Both the position numbers and the translations under genes were made by a program. From positions 9,147,641-9,211,640 of the forward strand of contig JAJEKV010000033.1 in the NCBI GenBank assembly GCA_021234155.1: DNA of 64,000 nt, read 5' to 3'. Below, in pieces: positions 22,918-32,753 of the stretch; position 1 is the first letter of the stretch; each line of letters begins with the position of its first letter. The notes under the pieces are model-generated. The model had not been told where the DNA came from and did no database searches. It saw only the letters and a list, made by a program, of their open reading frames with translations. Source of the DNA: Isoetes taiwanensis (lineage: Eukaryota; Streptophyta; Lycopodiopsida; Isoetales; Isoetaceae).

Positions 22918-23103
22918 GAGGTCCAAAGGATCGCCAGCGCGATCTCCCGGCCCCTCCGTGGTGTCTTGTGCTTGTTTGATTCATACCTATGTGGTCCAGA
23001 GGACGCCTTCGCGATCTTCCCCGAGGTATTATGTCGTCCCCTTGGGGCCTTGAGTAATTTGCATTTTTCTACTAATGAGGTCCAAATGATCACCATCGCG
23101 ATG
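22918..23103. repeat. Element A second palindrome cluster
   Basis: Three copies of GAGGTCCAAAGGATCGCC followed by a GCGATC half site: 22918-22944 (core GATCGCCAGCGCGATC), 22991-23016 (GGACGCCTTCGCGATC) and 23077-23103 (GATCACCATCGCGATG). The spacing is about 75-85 bp. An isolated ATCGCGCGAT palindrome lies at 22710-22719. Confidence 0.8.
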
Positions 23104-23256
23104 TTGACGAAAGCGGTGTTGACTTTCTTTTAGGATGGAACCTCTACGCCTTTCACCTGTTTGGGGAAGAAGGTGGTCGAGGGCGAGTGCATAACTTCAA
23201 AAATCACCACAACGCCCCGGGTGCGCATTTAATTGATAGTAGTTTTCGCTTGTCGT

Positions 23257-23602
23257 TGTTGCATATATAGCCTTTACACATGTCATGTAGAAGCAAAGAT
23301 GAAGCAACAAATGGGGAAACCATGCATGCGGGCATGGCATGCGGAATAGTTGTACGCGGGCATGGCGTGATAGTATAAGAGGAGACCTACCCGAAGCCGA
23401 AGAGGGTGGAGAGAAGCAAGGAAGGTGCATCCGGGTGGAACAATCCAGTTGATTGGATTGAAGGTGAAGTGGCTGAATTGCGTGTGGCTTTAGGTGGAGT
23501 CTTGTTTATGCTTGAAGGGATAGAGCTTGGGCCTCTACCGGTACATACGCCAGTAAAGAGTGCTGCGTGGCAACAAGCCGTAGTACCGCTAAGAATCGAA
23601 CA
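23257..23602 (+). repeat. copia-2 5' LTR
   Basis: 346 bp, TGTTGC to AATCGAACA. Compared with the 3' LTR it differs by many one- and two-base indels, several of them CG dinucleotides. Confidence 0.9.
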
Positions 23603-23829
23603 GCTGGTATCGAGAAACACAAGAACACTTCCGGTCATCTTCACAGATTGTCCAAGACCCGGAGGATTGTTTTGTTACCCCGGTTTCAAGGAGGACATGG
23701 CAAGCATCTGAGTAGCTTGTTAATGTGTAAGGGAGACTAGGTGGATCCCGCTTATGGATGGGCGGAGATGGTTGAATTCAATAGAAAACTTGCAATTGAG
23801 AAAGAGAACACGGGAATGATTGGAGCAAT

Positions 23830-26330
23830 TGCAAAATGTGTGAGAGGAGAACTCATGTATTGACCATCGACTCGAGCGTAAGTTTGATGGTAAGCTCACC
23901 AAGATCTTTGCGTCATGTTAAAACCAATGAAAAGCATGTAGTCAAGATGGGAAATGGAGTTCTTCGTGGTGTACATGGGCACGGGAATCTAGAATTGACA
24001 AGGGAAGGTAAACTATTCTTAATGTGCCGAGCATTATATGTCCGGGTATGTTGTTCAATCGGGTTTCAGAAAGGGCATTTAGTAGATGATGGTTATGAAT
24101 TAAGATTTCATAAGACTGGGTGCAAGTTCATAAAAGATGGTGTGAAAACCTTTGAGGCACAAAGGAACGGAAAGTCGTTTGAATTGGATGCGAGGTTATC
24201 AATAAAGTTTCGTTATGGATGATGCATACATGGCATCTTAGAATGGGGCATGTCAATTATAACAAGATTAAAATTGCACGTAAAACATAAGTTGTTAGAT
24301 GGGTTGATATGTAATGATGAAGATCATGGCGTGTGTGAGGCATGTATGCTTGGAAAGCAAGCTAGACTTCCCTTTAAAAATAAAGGACTACGAAAGCAAC
24401 CGAAGTTGCTTGAATTAGTGCATTCGACGTGTGTGGACCTATGCAAACACAGAGCCTTGGGGAAAATCATATTTTGCCACTTTTATAGATGATTGTAGCA
24501 GACGCACCAAATGTTATTATCTTCGCACAAAAGATCAAGTATATGATGCTTTTCGGCTTTATGTCGCAGAGAGGTAGAGCGAGAAACATCCAAACGTGTA
24601 AAATCGTTGAGGTCGATCCTGGAGGAGAATACAGTCGAAAGTGAATTCACAAAGTTCTCACATGTGCGTGGTATTAGAAGACAAGATACATGTCGATATA
24701 CACCCCGCCAGAACCGGGTAGCGTGAACGCAAGAACCCCGCACCATAATGGATGCGGCTAGATGCATGTTGAAACATGCGGGATTGCCTAACTTTTATGG
24801 GGAGAAGCAAGAGTCGCTGACTTGCTATGTGCGTAATGTGCCGCGGGTTGCCACCGCATTGAAGGGAGCGCCTCGAGGAGAAGTGGTCCGGAAGAAGGCA
24901 ACCGGCCGATCGATTGAGGGTCTACGGATGTTTAGCGTGCATATGCTCGCGCCGCAGGAGCCTGCGGAGGAAGTTAGATGATCGGGTATCCCCACTTTTC
25001 TAGTAGGGTATGATGAGGAGGCAAACGGCTATAGGCTATATGAACCTCGCGGACCCATAAAGTTTATGTTAGGTGGATGTTGAATTTGATGAAAGAATAC
25101 TTTATAAGGATAGGAAATCTTGACAAAGGCAGAAGCGTGGAATGGATACCAATAGACTAAGACGCATCTAGAGAAGGATGCGCAGAAGATCAAGGAGACA
25201 AAAGAGCGGAACCGGATGTAGTAATAAGTGATGACTCGGATGATGAGCGGATGGGGTGCATGAGACCATAGAGGTCAACAAGGCACCACATACACCGGAG
25301 GCGAGCACAAGGAGGTGCATGAGGCTCTTGGAGCTGATAGTGTGCCGATGTGCAAGAAGAAGTGCATGAAGGAAGGCAAGAAGACATTGAAAGTAGAACA
25401 ACCACACGCCGCGTAGAGGTGGAACAGCTTAAGGCGTAACTTCCTTTGATGCGATGCTTATGGCAGACAAAGCGAAGTTCCAAAACCCAAGATAATATCT
25501 TGTGTGGTGGAGCCCAAGACAGTAGAACAAGCTGTGATGGGAGCTGATTCCCTCAAATGGAAGGAGGCTATGGAGAGTGAGTTGAAATCATTTGAAGAAA
25601 CTGGAACATATGAATTGGTGTCACGTCCGAGGAGCAAAAATGTGGTTGGCAGTAAGTGGCTCTTTAAAATAAAGAGAAATGCTGATGGATCAGTAGAAAG
25701 GTATAAAGCTCGGCTAGTAGCAAAAGGATACACTCAGGAAGAAGGAGTAGACTATACAGATACTTTTTCACCCATAGTCAAGGTGACTAGTCTAAGGACC
25801 CTGATAGCATTGGCGCCCGTAATGATATGGAGATAGAGCATATGGACGTGAAGACGGCTTTCTTAAATGGAGAACTAGAAGAAGAGATCTATATGGAGCA
25901 GCCTGAAGGATATGAGCAGAGTGAAGAAAATGGTTTAACAGGTTATGCCGATGCAGACTGGGGAGGAGATCCGGATGACAGTGAAGTCAACTTCGTGTTA
26001 TGTGTGCAAATTAGGTATCTTTGCTATATCTTGGGGTGTAAGAAGCGTGAATGTGTAGCCAAATCTAAGCGCGGAAGCAGAATATCATGTAGAGCAGCAT
26101 CACAGCGTCCTCAAAATAATTTGGTTACGTGAGAATGCTCAAGGAGTTGGGATGTTTGTTGCCGAGTGCTACCAAGCTATACTTGTGATAACAAGAGCGG
26201 AGTGGCAATGACTAAAAATCCAGTTCATCATTCGTACCAAACACATTGAAATACACCATCACTTCATACCGGGATGAAAAAAAGGGAGATCGATGTGACT
26301 TATATCCCCACAAAATTGCAAAGAAAGGAG
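23830..26330 (+). pseudogene. copia-2 polyprotein remnants (protease to RNase H)
   Basis: Pieces in several frames: protease TIDSSVSLMVS and MGNGVLRGVHGHGNLELTRE, GAG-pre-integrase HGVCEACMLGKQARLPFKNK, integrase pieces near 24500-24830, and RT at 25504-25836 ([47 protein letters not shown]). The RT then jumps at about 25925 straight into the RNase H segment TGYADADWGGDPDDS, so the palm with the YVDD box is deleted. Confidence 0.85.
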
Positions 26331-26418
26331 GACATGCTCACTAAGGCTCTATCCGAACCTAAGTTGATAGATGCTAAAACCCAGTTGGAGTTGTGGAGTG
26401 TAAAGGCTAAGGGGAGTA

Positions 26419-26760
26419 TGTTGCATATATAGCCTTTACACATGTCATGTAGAAGCGCAAAGATGAAGCAACAAATGGGAAACCATGCATGCGGGCATGG
26501 CATGGAATAGTTGCATCGCGGGCATGGCGAGATAGTATAAGAGGAGACTACCGGAAGCGGAAGAGGGTGGAGAGAAGCAAGGAAGCGGTGCATCTCGGGT
26601 GGAACAATCCAAGTGATTGGATTGAAGGTGAAGTGGTGAATTGCAGGTGGCTTTAGGTGGAGTCTTGTTTATGCTTGAAGGGATAGAGCTTGGGCTCTCT
26701 ACCGCATATCTGCCGAAGAGTCTTGGTGGCAACAAGCCGAAACCGCTAAGAATCGAAACA
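26419..26760 (+). repeat. copia-2 3' LTR
   Basis: 342 bp, TGTTGC to AATCGAAACA, followed by GTCGT, the right target duplication. Confidence 0.9.
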
Positions 26761-27199
26761 GTCGTTGTCTTTGATGGGCGGATACCACCGCCGTTTTCCG
26801 CAAACTGAATTGAACCAGCTAGGGAAGCTATCGGTAGCTTCGTTCTTTGGTCCAAAAGCGGCGTTCAAAATGAAATCACGCCAGACCCGATGTTAGCACA
26901 CCACCGGGTCGGATCAAACGGATAAATTGGCAAGTCCCAAAGAAATGCTTGTGAAGAAAAACAAGAAACCAATTGAATTGCGGGGATTTGCGGGGATAAA
27001 CTAGTGGAAAAGACATGTGAGTTCTTGCGACGAAAGTGCCGCGAACCGCCTTTATGCTGTGTGTCATCGCCTTCAGATCCAAACGATGCCGTGTCCGACA
27101 TGAAGTTGGGTGAAACATGGATAGGGGTTTGTTATGAATTTGTTGCCCATGCCCAAAAAAATTTCTATGCTGTCACAAGCTTGTGCGTAAAATGCCACA

Positions 27200-29774
27200 G
27201 TGCATGATTTGGGAGATGGCCAATAGCATTGGTTCTCGTGAGACGATTCCAATTTCAAGTCTAGTTATGGCCGCGGAAGGAGACCAGAGGTCGAGAAGGA
27301 AGCTTATGCCATCAGGCGGAGGCTGGAGTAACAAAAAGACAAAGGCCACATGGTGAAGAGGAAGGCGAGGAGGACGCCGACCCCAAACAAAGGTGAAAGG
27401 AAAACCACGCCCGAAGCTCTCTTGCGATTCAGTCCTCGATGTGCCGCTTGAAGAGATGTTGTGCTAATTTCACGCTTAAAGAGGTATCCGCCATGAGGAC
27501 CTTTTGCTGGAACATGAAAAGCTCGAACGTGACGACTTTTTGGCGCACAACATGCTAGTAGATCTTTGTTCGTGAGAATGGAAGTGTGAAAAAGCTAATG
27601 CCGAACAACAAGCAAGTCCGGTGGTGAAGGCATGGCATAGTGCTTACGGTGATACCGTTTCTACATTTTACAAATGGAGGAAGCTTTTTTGAACGGGGCA
27701 GGATTGCGGAGCACTTAAACTCCGGGTCCATGAAGCCAAGATCTCATACATCGGCCGGGAGTCGTGCTATCTATGTACATAGATGAAAATGCTGAAACTA
27801 TGCCCACACCGCCAAAAGGTTACGAAAGTGGGGGGGCACTAGAGAAAGTGTGAAGAGATTACCTTCCATCTTGACTAAAAAAGGACATACATCAAGAGGT
27901 AGATATAACCGTTCACGAGATGACAGGAAAACATGTTTCTCCGTCGTCCTTCTTGTCAACGTGGAAGGAGAACCACTATGAGGTAGCAATCGCCAAAATG
28001 ATAGCATTTTCTAAGTGTAATACCTGTATTGTGATAAAGGAGAAGCTTGCCAAGACTAGAGATCCAAGAGAAAGAAGAGAGCTTGCCGTGGAAAGGAAAT
28101 CTCACATGACAGCCCAACTTTCCTGCAGGAGTCTCTACTAGTCATGGAAAGCTTTGTCTCATCGATCTCCTGAACATGCCTTAAACATTATACATGATAA
28201 AATGGATCAGAATAAGACGATGGTTCCTCGTCTGGAGAAGCTAGCAAAATCTGTATGGAGGGGTGAAGCGGTTGAAGGTGAGTCTTCTTCGGGTGCTCTC
28301 ATGCATGGGCATGGTGTAGGTGCCTTGGGCCACTTCCATTTGGACCTCGGCCCGATGATTCAATTTTCATGTGGGATCTTTAAATCATACCTTGAAAACA
28401 CTAGAGAATCAATCGAGGACAACCGGGTCATTTGAGAAATACAGATTTTCCAGGAAGCTGCTGGGGTGGAGCAATTTTGAACACGGAAGCCCTTAGGACA
28501 AAAATGGTGAATGACACTAGAAATGATTTTATGCCTCCTATCAAGGGCCCTCACGACACAGAAGAAGTTGCGTAGGAGGCTTTTTACTTGTAGCTAGACA
28601 ATTGCTCGGGACAAAATAAGAACGTATCTTTTCTCTTACTTGTCATACTTGGTGCGGTTAGGTGTCTTCGATCAGGTGCATTTGGGATTCATGATGGTTG
28701 GACACACCCGCGATGACATAGATGCCCTCTTTGGAAACTACTCTACTCTATTGAGAAGATCAGATGCATTGACTATTCCGACTTATGCAACTCTTCAGGC
28801 AAGGTGTAGTTCAAAGTCTCCTACACCCTACCTTGTGTCTGCGAGGTTCCCAACCTGGAAAGAATTAAGTGAAAGGTTTTATCCACGATAAGAAGGATCA
28901 ATTTATGTGGTCATTTGGAACCTCTACTCTTCAAGTTTTGCATGAAGGATGGATGGCCACTAATGTTCTACAAGATGAGGCCAGGGCATAGGGAGTGGCT
29001 ACCTGAAAAGGGAATCAAAATGTGGAAGGAGGATGCCCAAGGCTTACCTATGATTCCTAGAGGGTCACCTAAGGTCGTGCAGACCATATGAGAGCTTGAC
29101 GATATAGGTGCCTTGAGAGCTTCAATTGCCAAGTACATGATGCCTTTGGGCAGCTATTTCTAGAGCCAGTGATAACTCATGGTCTAAAATATATGAATGA
29201 AGTTATTGACTACTGGTCCACCTTGTTGCGAGTGCTTAGGGACGTTCAGCCTGGTAGAACTGTCATTCAGGATTTCTGGCCCAGCACGAGACAAATTGCA
29301 TTAGAAGAACCCGACAACTTATTGGTGGATGAACACATCGGTGCATCTCATTATGTCGGACCTTTCTCTAGTAGACCCAAGAACCTGTTTGAAATATCGA
29401 CCCCTACCAAGATGTCAAGAAAGGAATGCTCTTCTAGCGTCGGGCCACATGATAAGCGGCGTGGATGGCCTTTGCGAAGAAGGACCCAAGAGAGGACCCT
29501 AATCTCCCTCACTATGAAGAGGTGTTTGTCTCTTGGTTTGAGTCTGTTGCGCGGAAAAGGGTACCTCATATGCAATGCAAGTATAGGGATTCTTTGGAGC
29601 AAGAATTGGAGACCGAATCCTAATGACCCGGCCACGCTACCAACATTTGAAAACAATAGACTATGGTTGGGCCGTGAGAGACCAGGCCATTGTCGTGGTG
29701 ATCCCGATAATGTGGGGGCTCGGTTGCAAGAATTAGTGGCTAAAAAGCTAACGCACGAAGATGAGAACTCTTGA
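27200..29774 (+). pseudogene. Element A transposase candidate (VGHTRDDID family), broken
   Basis: Coding pieces in order: LLLEHEKLERDDFLAHNML (27490-27560, a likely Zn-binding N-terminal region), SPSSFLSTWKENHYEVAIAK and FSKCNTCIVIKEKLAKTRDP (27940-28080), IIHDKMDQNKTMVPRL (28185), GALGHFHLDLGPMIQFSCGI (28320), LDNCSGQNKN (28595), RLGVFDQVHLGFMMVGHTRD followed by DIDALFG (28650-28730), then MFYKMRPGHREWLPEKGIKM (28960). A C-terminal part is open from 29169 to 29774. The order D-G/K-MDQxKT, LDNxxxxNKN, VGHTxxxID is the signature of a family of repeat-encoded plant and animal proteins that I believe is Pfam DUF7869. The transposase role is inferred from its place in a TIR element. Stops and frame changes occur near 28140, 28435, 28570, 28890, 29070 and 29160. 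Confidence 0.7.
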
Positions 29775-30151
29775 GGTATGCAATGCTCTTTTACATAATT
29801 ACTATATCATACATGACATGCAACTTACAATAGACTAGTTATTATTCATTCGCTCTGCGTTTTCATCTCAACACAAGAGCTCTTACACTATACAATGCCA
29901 AGCGGGTGATTCATTCATCTTCGGGGATCTGTAGTAGTGATCCACGATATCTCATAGCTCATGCGCTCGGGAAGCCAAATCAGATGGATCATAACACTTT
30001 AATTGGCGAGGGCAATGAATCTCGGCGCCAAAAGCTTTTCTTCCAGCGGTAGGGATCAAGAAGAAGATGCCTGTCTAGGCAACCAACAAGATCAGAGTGG
30101 CTCATTGAGCACTTGATCGCCTCAATGTGGTGAACTGAAGAAGGCGAAAAA

Positions 30152-31190
30152 TCCATGGGAGATGAATGAAATTTAGCCCCGAAGGGTGAAAGCATGTTAG
30201 GGCCTACATAAAAAATTACCAAAAAGGTACTTTTCTGTGTACTTCTGTGCAAGTACATAATTGTATTTTAAAGTACCTAGACTACAAGATTGACTAAAAG
30301 AAATTGTGTTATGTTCAAGAGTAGTAGTACATACATGTTGTAAGGTACTTTGTGATGTCAAGAAGATGTTAAGAACTCAAATATATCATCATCTTTGACT
30401 ACCCAGAGTATTTTCCAGGTAGTTTCCAAAACATGTAGGCCCTAACATGCTCTTACCCCGAAGTGAGAAGCTTTTATAGTGAAGTGGAATGATTGAGGTG
30501 AATTATTGGGGTAGACTTTACCACTATTATTGAGCGTGTATCAGACTGTTGTATACGTACAAGAATAATACATATTTCATACTAATATGCGTATGTTTGA
30601 AAACATGTTTGCTTGACGAATTTAGCTATGATTGAATTCAATGACAGCTTGCAGAAAAAGTGGAGGTGGGATAGCACATCGTTACAATATACTCAGTTAA
30701 GGTACATGATATTACATCCTTAATCAGAATGCTATTACATCCTTACTTAGTTATTAGGTACCCATGTCATTATTACATTATTAGAAGGGTGCGTATTCAC
30801 TCATCATCAACACCAAAGCTCGTGATGCTATTCAGCTCATAGATCTCCGATCGGGGAAGCGGTAAATGTGCACCACAACACGAGTGAGCTTCACGCAAGC
30901 ACTAAGCGGAGGTCCATCAACTTTTAGATAGGAGCCATGGATCAAGATTAGCGCCATTTCTAAGCGTATTCGCCCGATCGTTGTAGCTCAAGTGATGTGC
31001 TGCGGGCCGAGGCATCGAGGGAAGCCATGGAAGATGAATGACCTCCGCCTCGAAGTCAAGCCCGCTTTTATAGTGAAGTAAAATTATTGATGTGAATTAT
31101 TGGTGTACAATGTAGGGCCATTATTGAGCTTCTACGAGTGTCATGTACACGTACAAGTATAACACATAATTTGTATGTATATGTGTATGT
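30152..31190. repeat. Element A right subterminal direct repeat
   Basis: Two related copies, 30152-30590 (interrupted by the MITE) and 31025-31190, share CCATGGRAGATGAATGA, CTTTTATAGTGAAGT, GTGAATTATTGGKGTA, ATTATTGAGC and GTACAAG-ATAA. A small minus-strand gene duplicated here is possible, but no family is recognised. Confidence 0.6.
30191..30451. mobile_element. 261-bp MITE nested in element A
   Basis: Perfect 19-bp terminal inverted repeats AGCATGTTAGGGCCTACAT (30191-30209) and its complement (30433-30451). The interior has no coding sequence. The flanks repeat CCCCGAAG on both sides (ending 30184 on the left, from 30456 on the right), but an exact target duplication is not clear. Confidence 0.85.
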
Positions 31191-31284
31191 TAATTACCTC
31201 ATGTTTCTTGTGCTCGAGAAGTAGGTGAAAGTATTCGTGCTAGAGCAAATTAGGTGTGTTTAAAATTCTCAAAATTGGCTTATT

Positions 31285-31308
31285 TTCTCCAATTAATGAA
31301 ATCGTGCT
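31285..31308 (-). repeat. Element A right terminal inverted repeat
   Basis: 24 bp ending AAATCGTGCT on the plus strand, the complement of the left terminus with two mismatches. It is followed by TAAAAGA. Confidence 0.85.
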
Positions 31309-31893
31309 TAAAAGAATTGCTGCAGATAAGAAATGTGAAATCTTGGTTGGATCGATTATATCAGGATCGTCAGATATATGTAGATGGGGCAAATGCAATC
31401 TTGGTAGGTGCTGCATTAATTGTGAGTGTCACATTTGCTGGGTTTATACAACCACCGTTAAACAATACAGATCAGACTTATCCTAGACACGTAGCACTAC
31501 GTGTGTTTTGGGCCTTCAATAGCCTTTCATTTTCTTTGCAATTGCAACAGTGCTTGTGGGAGCTGGCACTAACAGACCAATGTCAGAAAGTTATATCCTA
31601 AAGTTGTTTCCATCATGAGGCTCAGCTTGTTCTGTGCATCTATTTTATTTGTAATCTCTATTATATGTGTTATAGGGGCATTTGCAACAGCTAGCTTTAC
31701 AGTCTTGCGTTCTCTACTCAGATATCGACTTAATTTGATAGTGACAGTACTGATCGGTGGAATACCTTATCTCATTTTTCTCGGTTGGTTCTTCTTCAGA
31801 CTATGCATGGGAAGGCCTAGATGGTTTATAGGAATTCAGGAGTTACTATTTACGTTTAATCGGGACTCTCAACATTTTTCCAATATCCTTTAA
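31309..31893 (+). pseudogene. PGG membrane half of the split ankyrin-PGG gene
   Basis: The frame resumes with KELLQIRNVKSWLDRLYQDR, then YVDGANAILVGAALIVSVTF and FIQPPLNNTDQTYP, the PGG domain, whose first membrane helix is visible. A one-base frame change near 31530 leads into FNSLSFFFAIATVLVGAGTN and two further strongly hydrophobic segments (LFCASILFVISIICVIGAFA and LIVTVLIGGIPYLIFLGWFF) before the stop at 31891-31893. This is the normal C-terminal end of plant ankyrin-PGG membrane proteins. It joins in frame to the 16252-17369 segment when element A is removed, which shows the two halves are one gene. Confidence 0.85.
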
Positions 31894-32149
31894 GCACGAC
31901 ATGGTCCTCATCTAGACTTTCAAGAAGAAAAAAGGTATCATCTTGTGCAAATGTACCATCCAAATGATTTGTCTTAAGTTATTGCTATGGTACTTCAATT
32001 GCTAGTTCAAGATTTGTCCTAATCTAAAGCTTCTTATGTTAAATGTTTTTAATGATATGTTTAAATTCACACATCTTATTATGTCCAAAGTATAAAAATG
32101 TAGTATCATATTACTTAAAGGAATAGATAAAATTTTATAATATAGCATG

Positions 32150-32753
32150 ATATCATTCTGTTTTGCACATGAGCAGCTGCAACAATCGCATCAGCCCAAA
32201 AATATTTTGGCAAATGACTTTCAACAAGCATAATTCTAGCCGCATTGCACAAAGTGCAGTTCTTCCTCTCCGCAATACCATTGTTTTGAGGAGTAGTCTT
32301 TGTTGTGTATTAACGCTGAATCCCTGCCTGGTTACATATATCGTGGAAGAGGTCACTAAGGTACTCCCCACCGCCATCAATACACAATTGCTTTATTTTC
32401 TCCCTTATCTGATTTTCTGCACATGCTTTATACAATTTAAAAGGCCCAAGAGCATCACTTTTCTTGATTAGAAAATAGACAATTGTTTTCTGGCTAAAAT
32501 CATCACTAAACGTGATGAAGTAAACTGCCTTACCAAAGCGCGCAGACACCTTTGTTGATTCACAAAGATCTGGATGGACAAGCTCTAGTACTTGCTTAGC
32601 TATGCTGCCTACACTGGCAAATGATCTACGGGGGTGCTTACCAAGGATGCATGCTTCACAAAGATCCAGGTCTGCTTTCATGGCTATCTTCATACCATCA
32701 ATTATGTTCTTCTGCTGCAATAATTTCAAGGCTTGAACATTAGCATGACCATA
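32150..32753 (-). pseudogene. copia-3 integrase fragment (left half of a split element)
   Basis: The minus strand reads HANVQALKLLQQKNIIDGMK, then LCEACILGKHPRRSF (zinc region), LELVHPDLC (first Asp), LCIDGGGEYLSDLF (second Asp) and, after a frame change, TPQNNGIAERKN (Glu). No reverse transcriptase follows at lower coordinates, so the element is truncated. Its upstream part lies at 35063-35520. Confidence 0.85.

Larger units (their letters stand above)
23257..26760 (+). mobile_element. copia-2: degraded, internally deleted Ty1/copia element nested in element A
   Basis: LTRs at 23257-23602 and 26419-26760 begin TGTTGCATATATAG and end GAA-CA. The flanking duplication is GTCGT (23252-23256 and 26761-26765). 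A primer-binding-like TGGTATCGAGA follows the 5' LTR, and a GGCTAAGGGGAG polypurine tract precedes the 3' LTR. Coding remnants match copia-1 closely, so the two belong to one family, although the LTRs are unrelated by eye. Gag is missing and most of the RT palm to RNase H segment is deleted, so the copy is non-autonomous. Confidence 0.92.
17370..31308. mobile_element. Element A: 13.9-kb DNA transposon with ParB-like methyltransferase and VGHTRDDID-family genes
   Basis: The left end (17370) reads AGCACGATTTAATTAATTAG and the right end (31308, reverse complement) reads AGCACGATTTCATTAATTGG. They match at 22 of 24 positions through GAGAA. A near-identical 7-bp duplication flanks both ends, and the ankyrin-PGG gene is interrupted precisely. 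The element carries a minus-strand ParB-like/methyltransferase gene (18330-21176) and a plus-strand VGHTRDDID-family gene (about 27200-29774) in head-to-head orientation. A 35-bp iteron array lies upstream of the former. A 3.5-kb copia element and a MITE are nested inside, so the original size was about 10.2 kb. All coding parts have frame breaks. The superfamily is unassigned; the large size and the Cys-rich transposase recall KDZ-like elements, but this is not shown. Confidence 0.8.
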
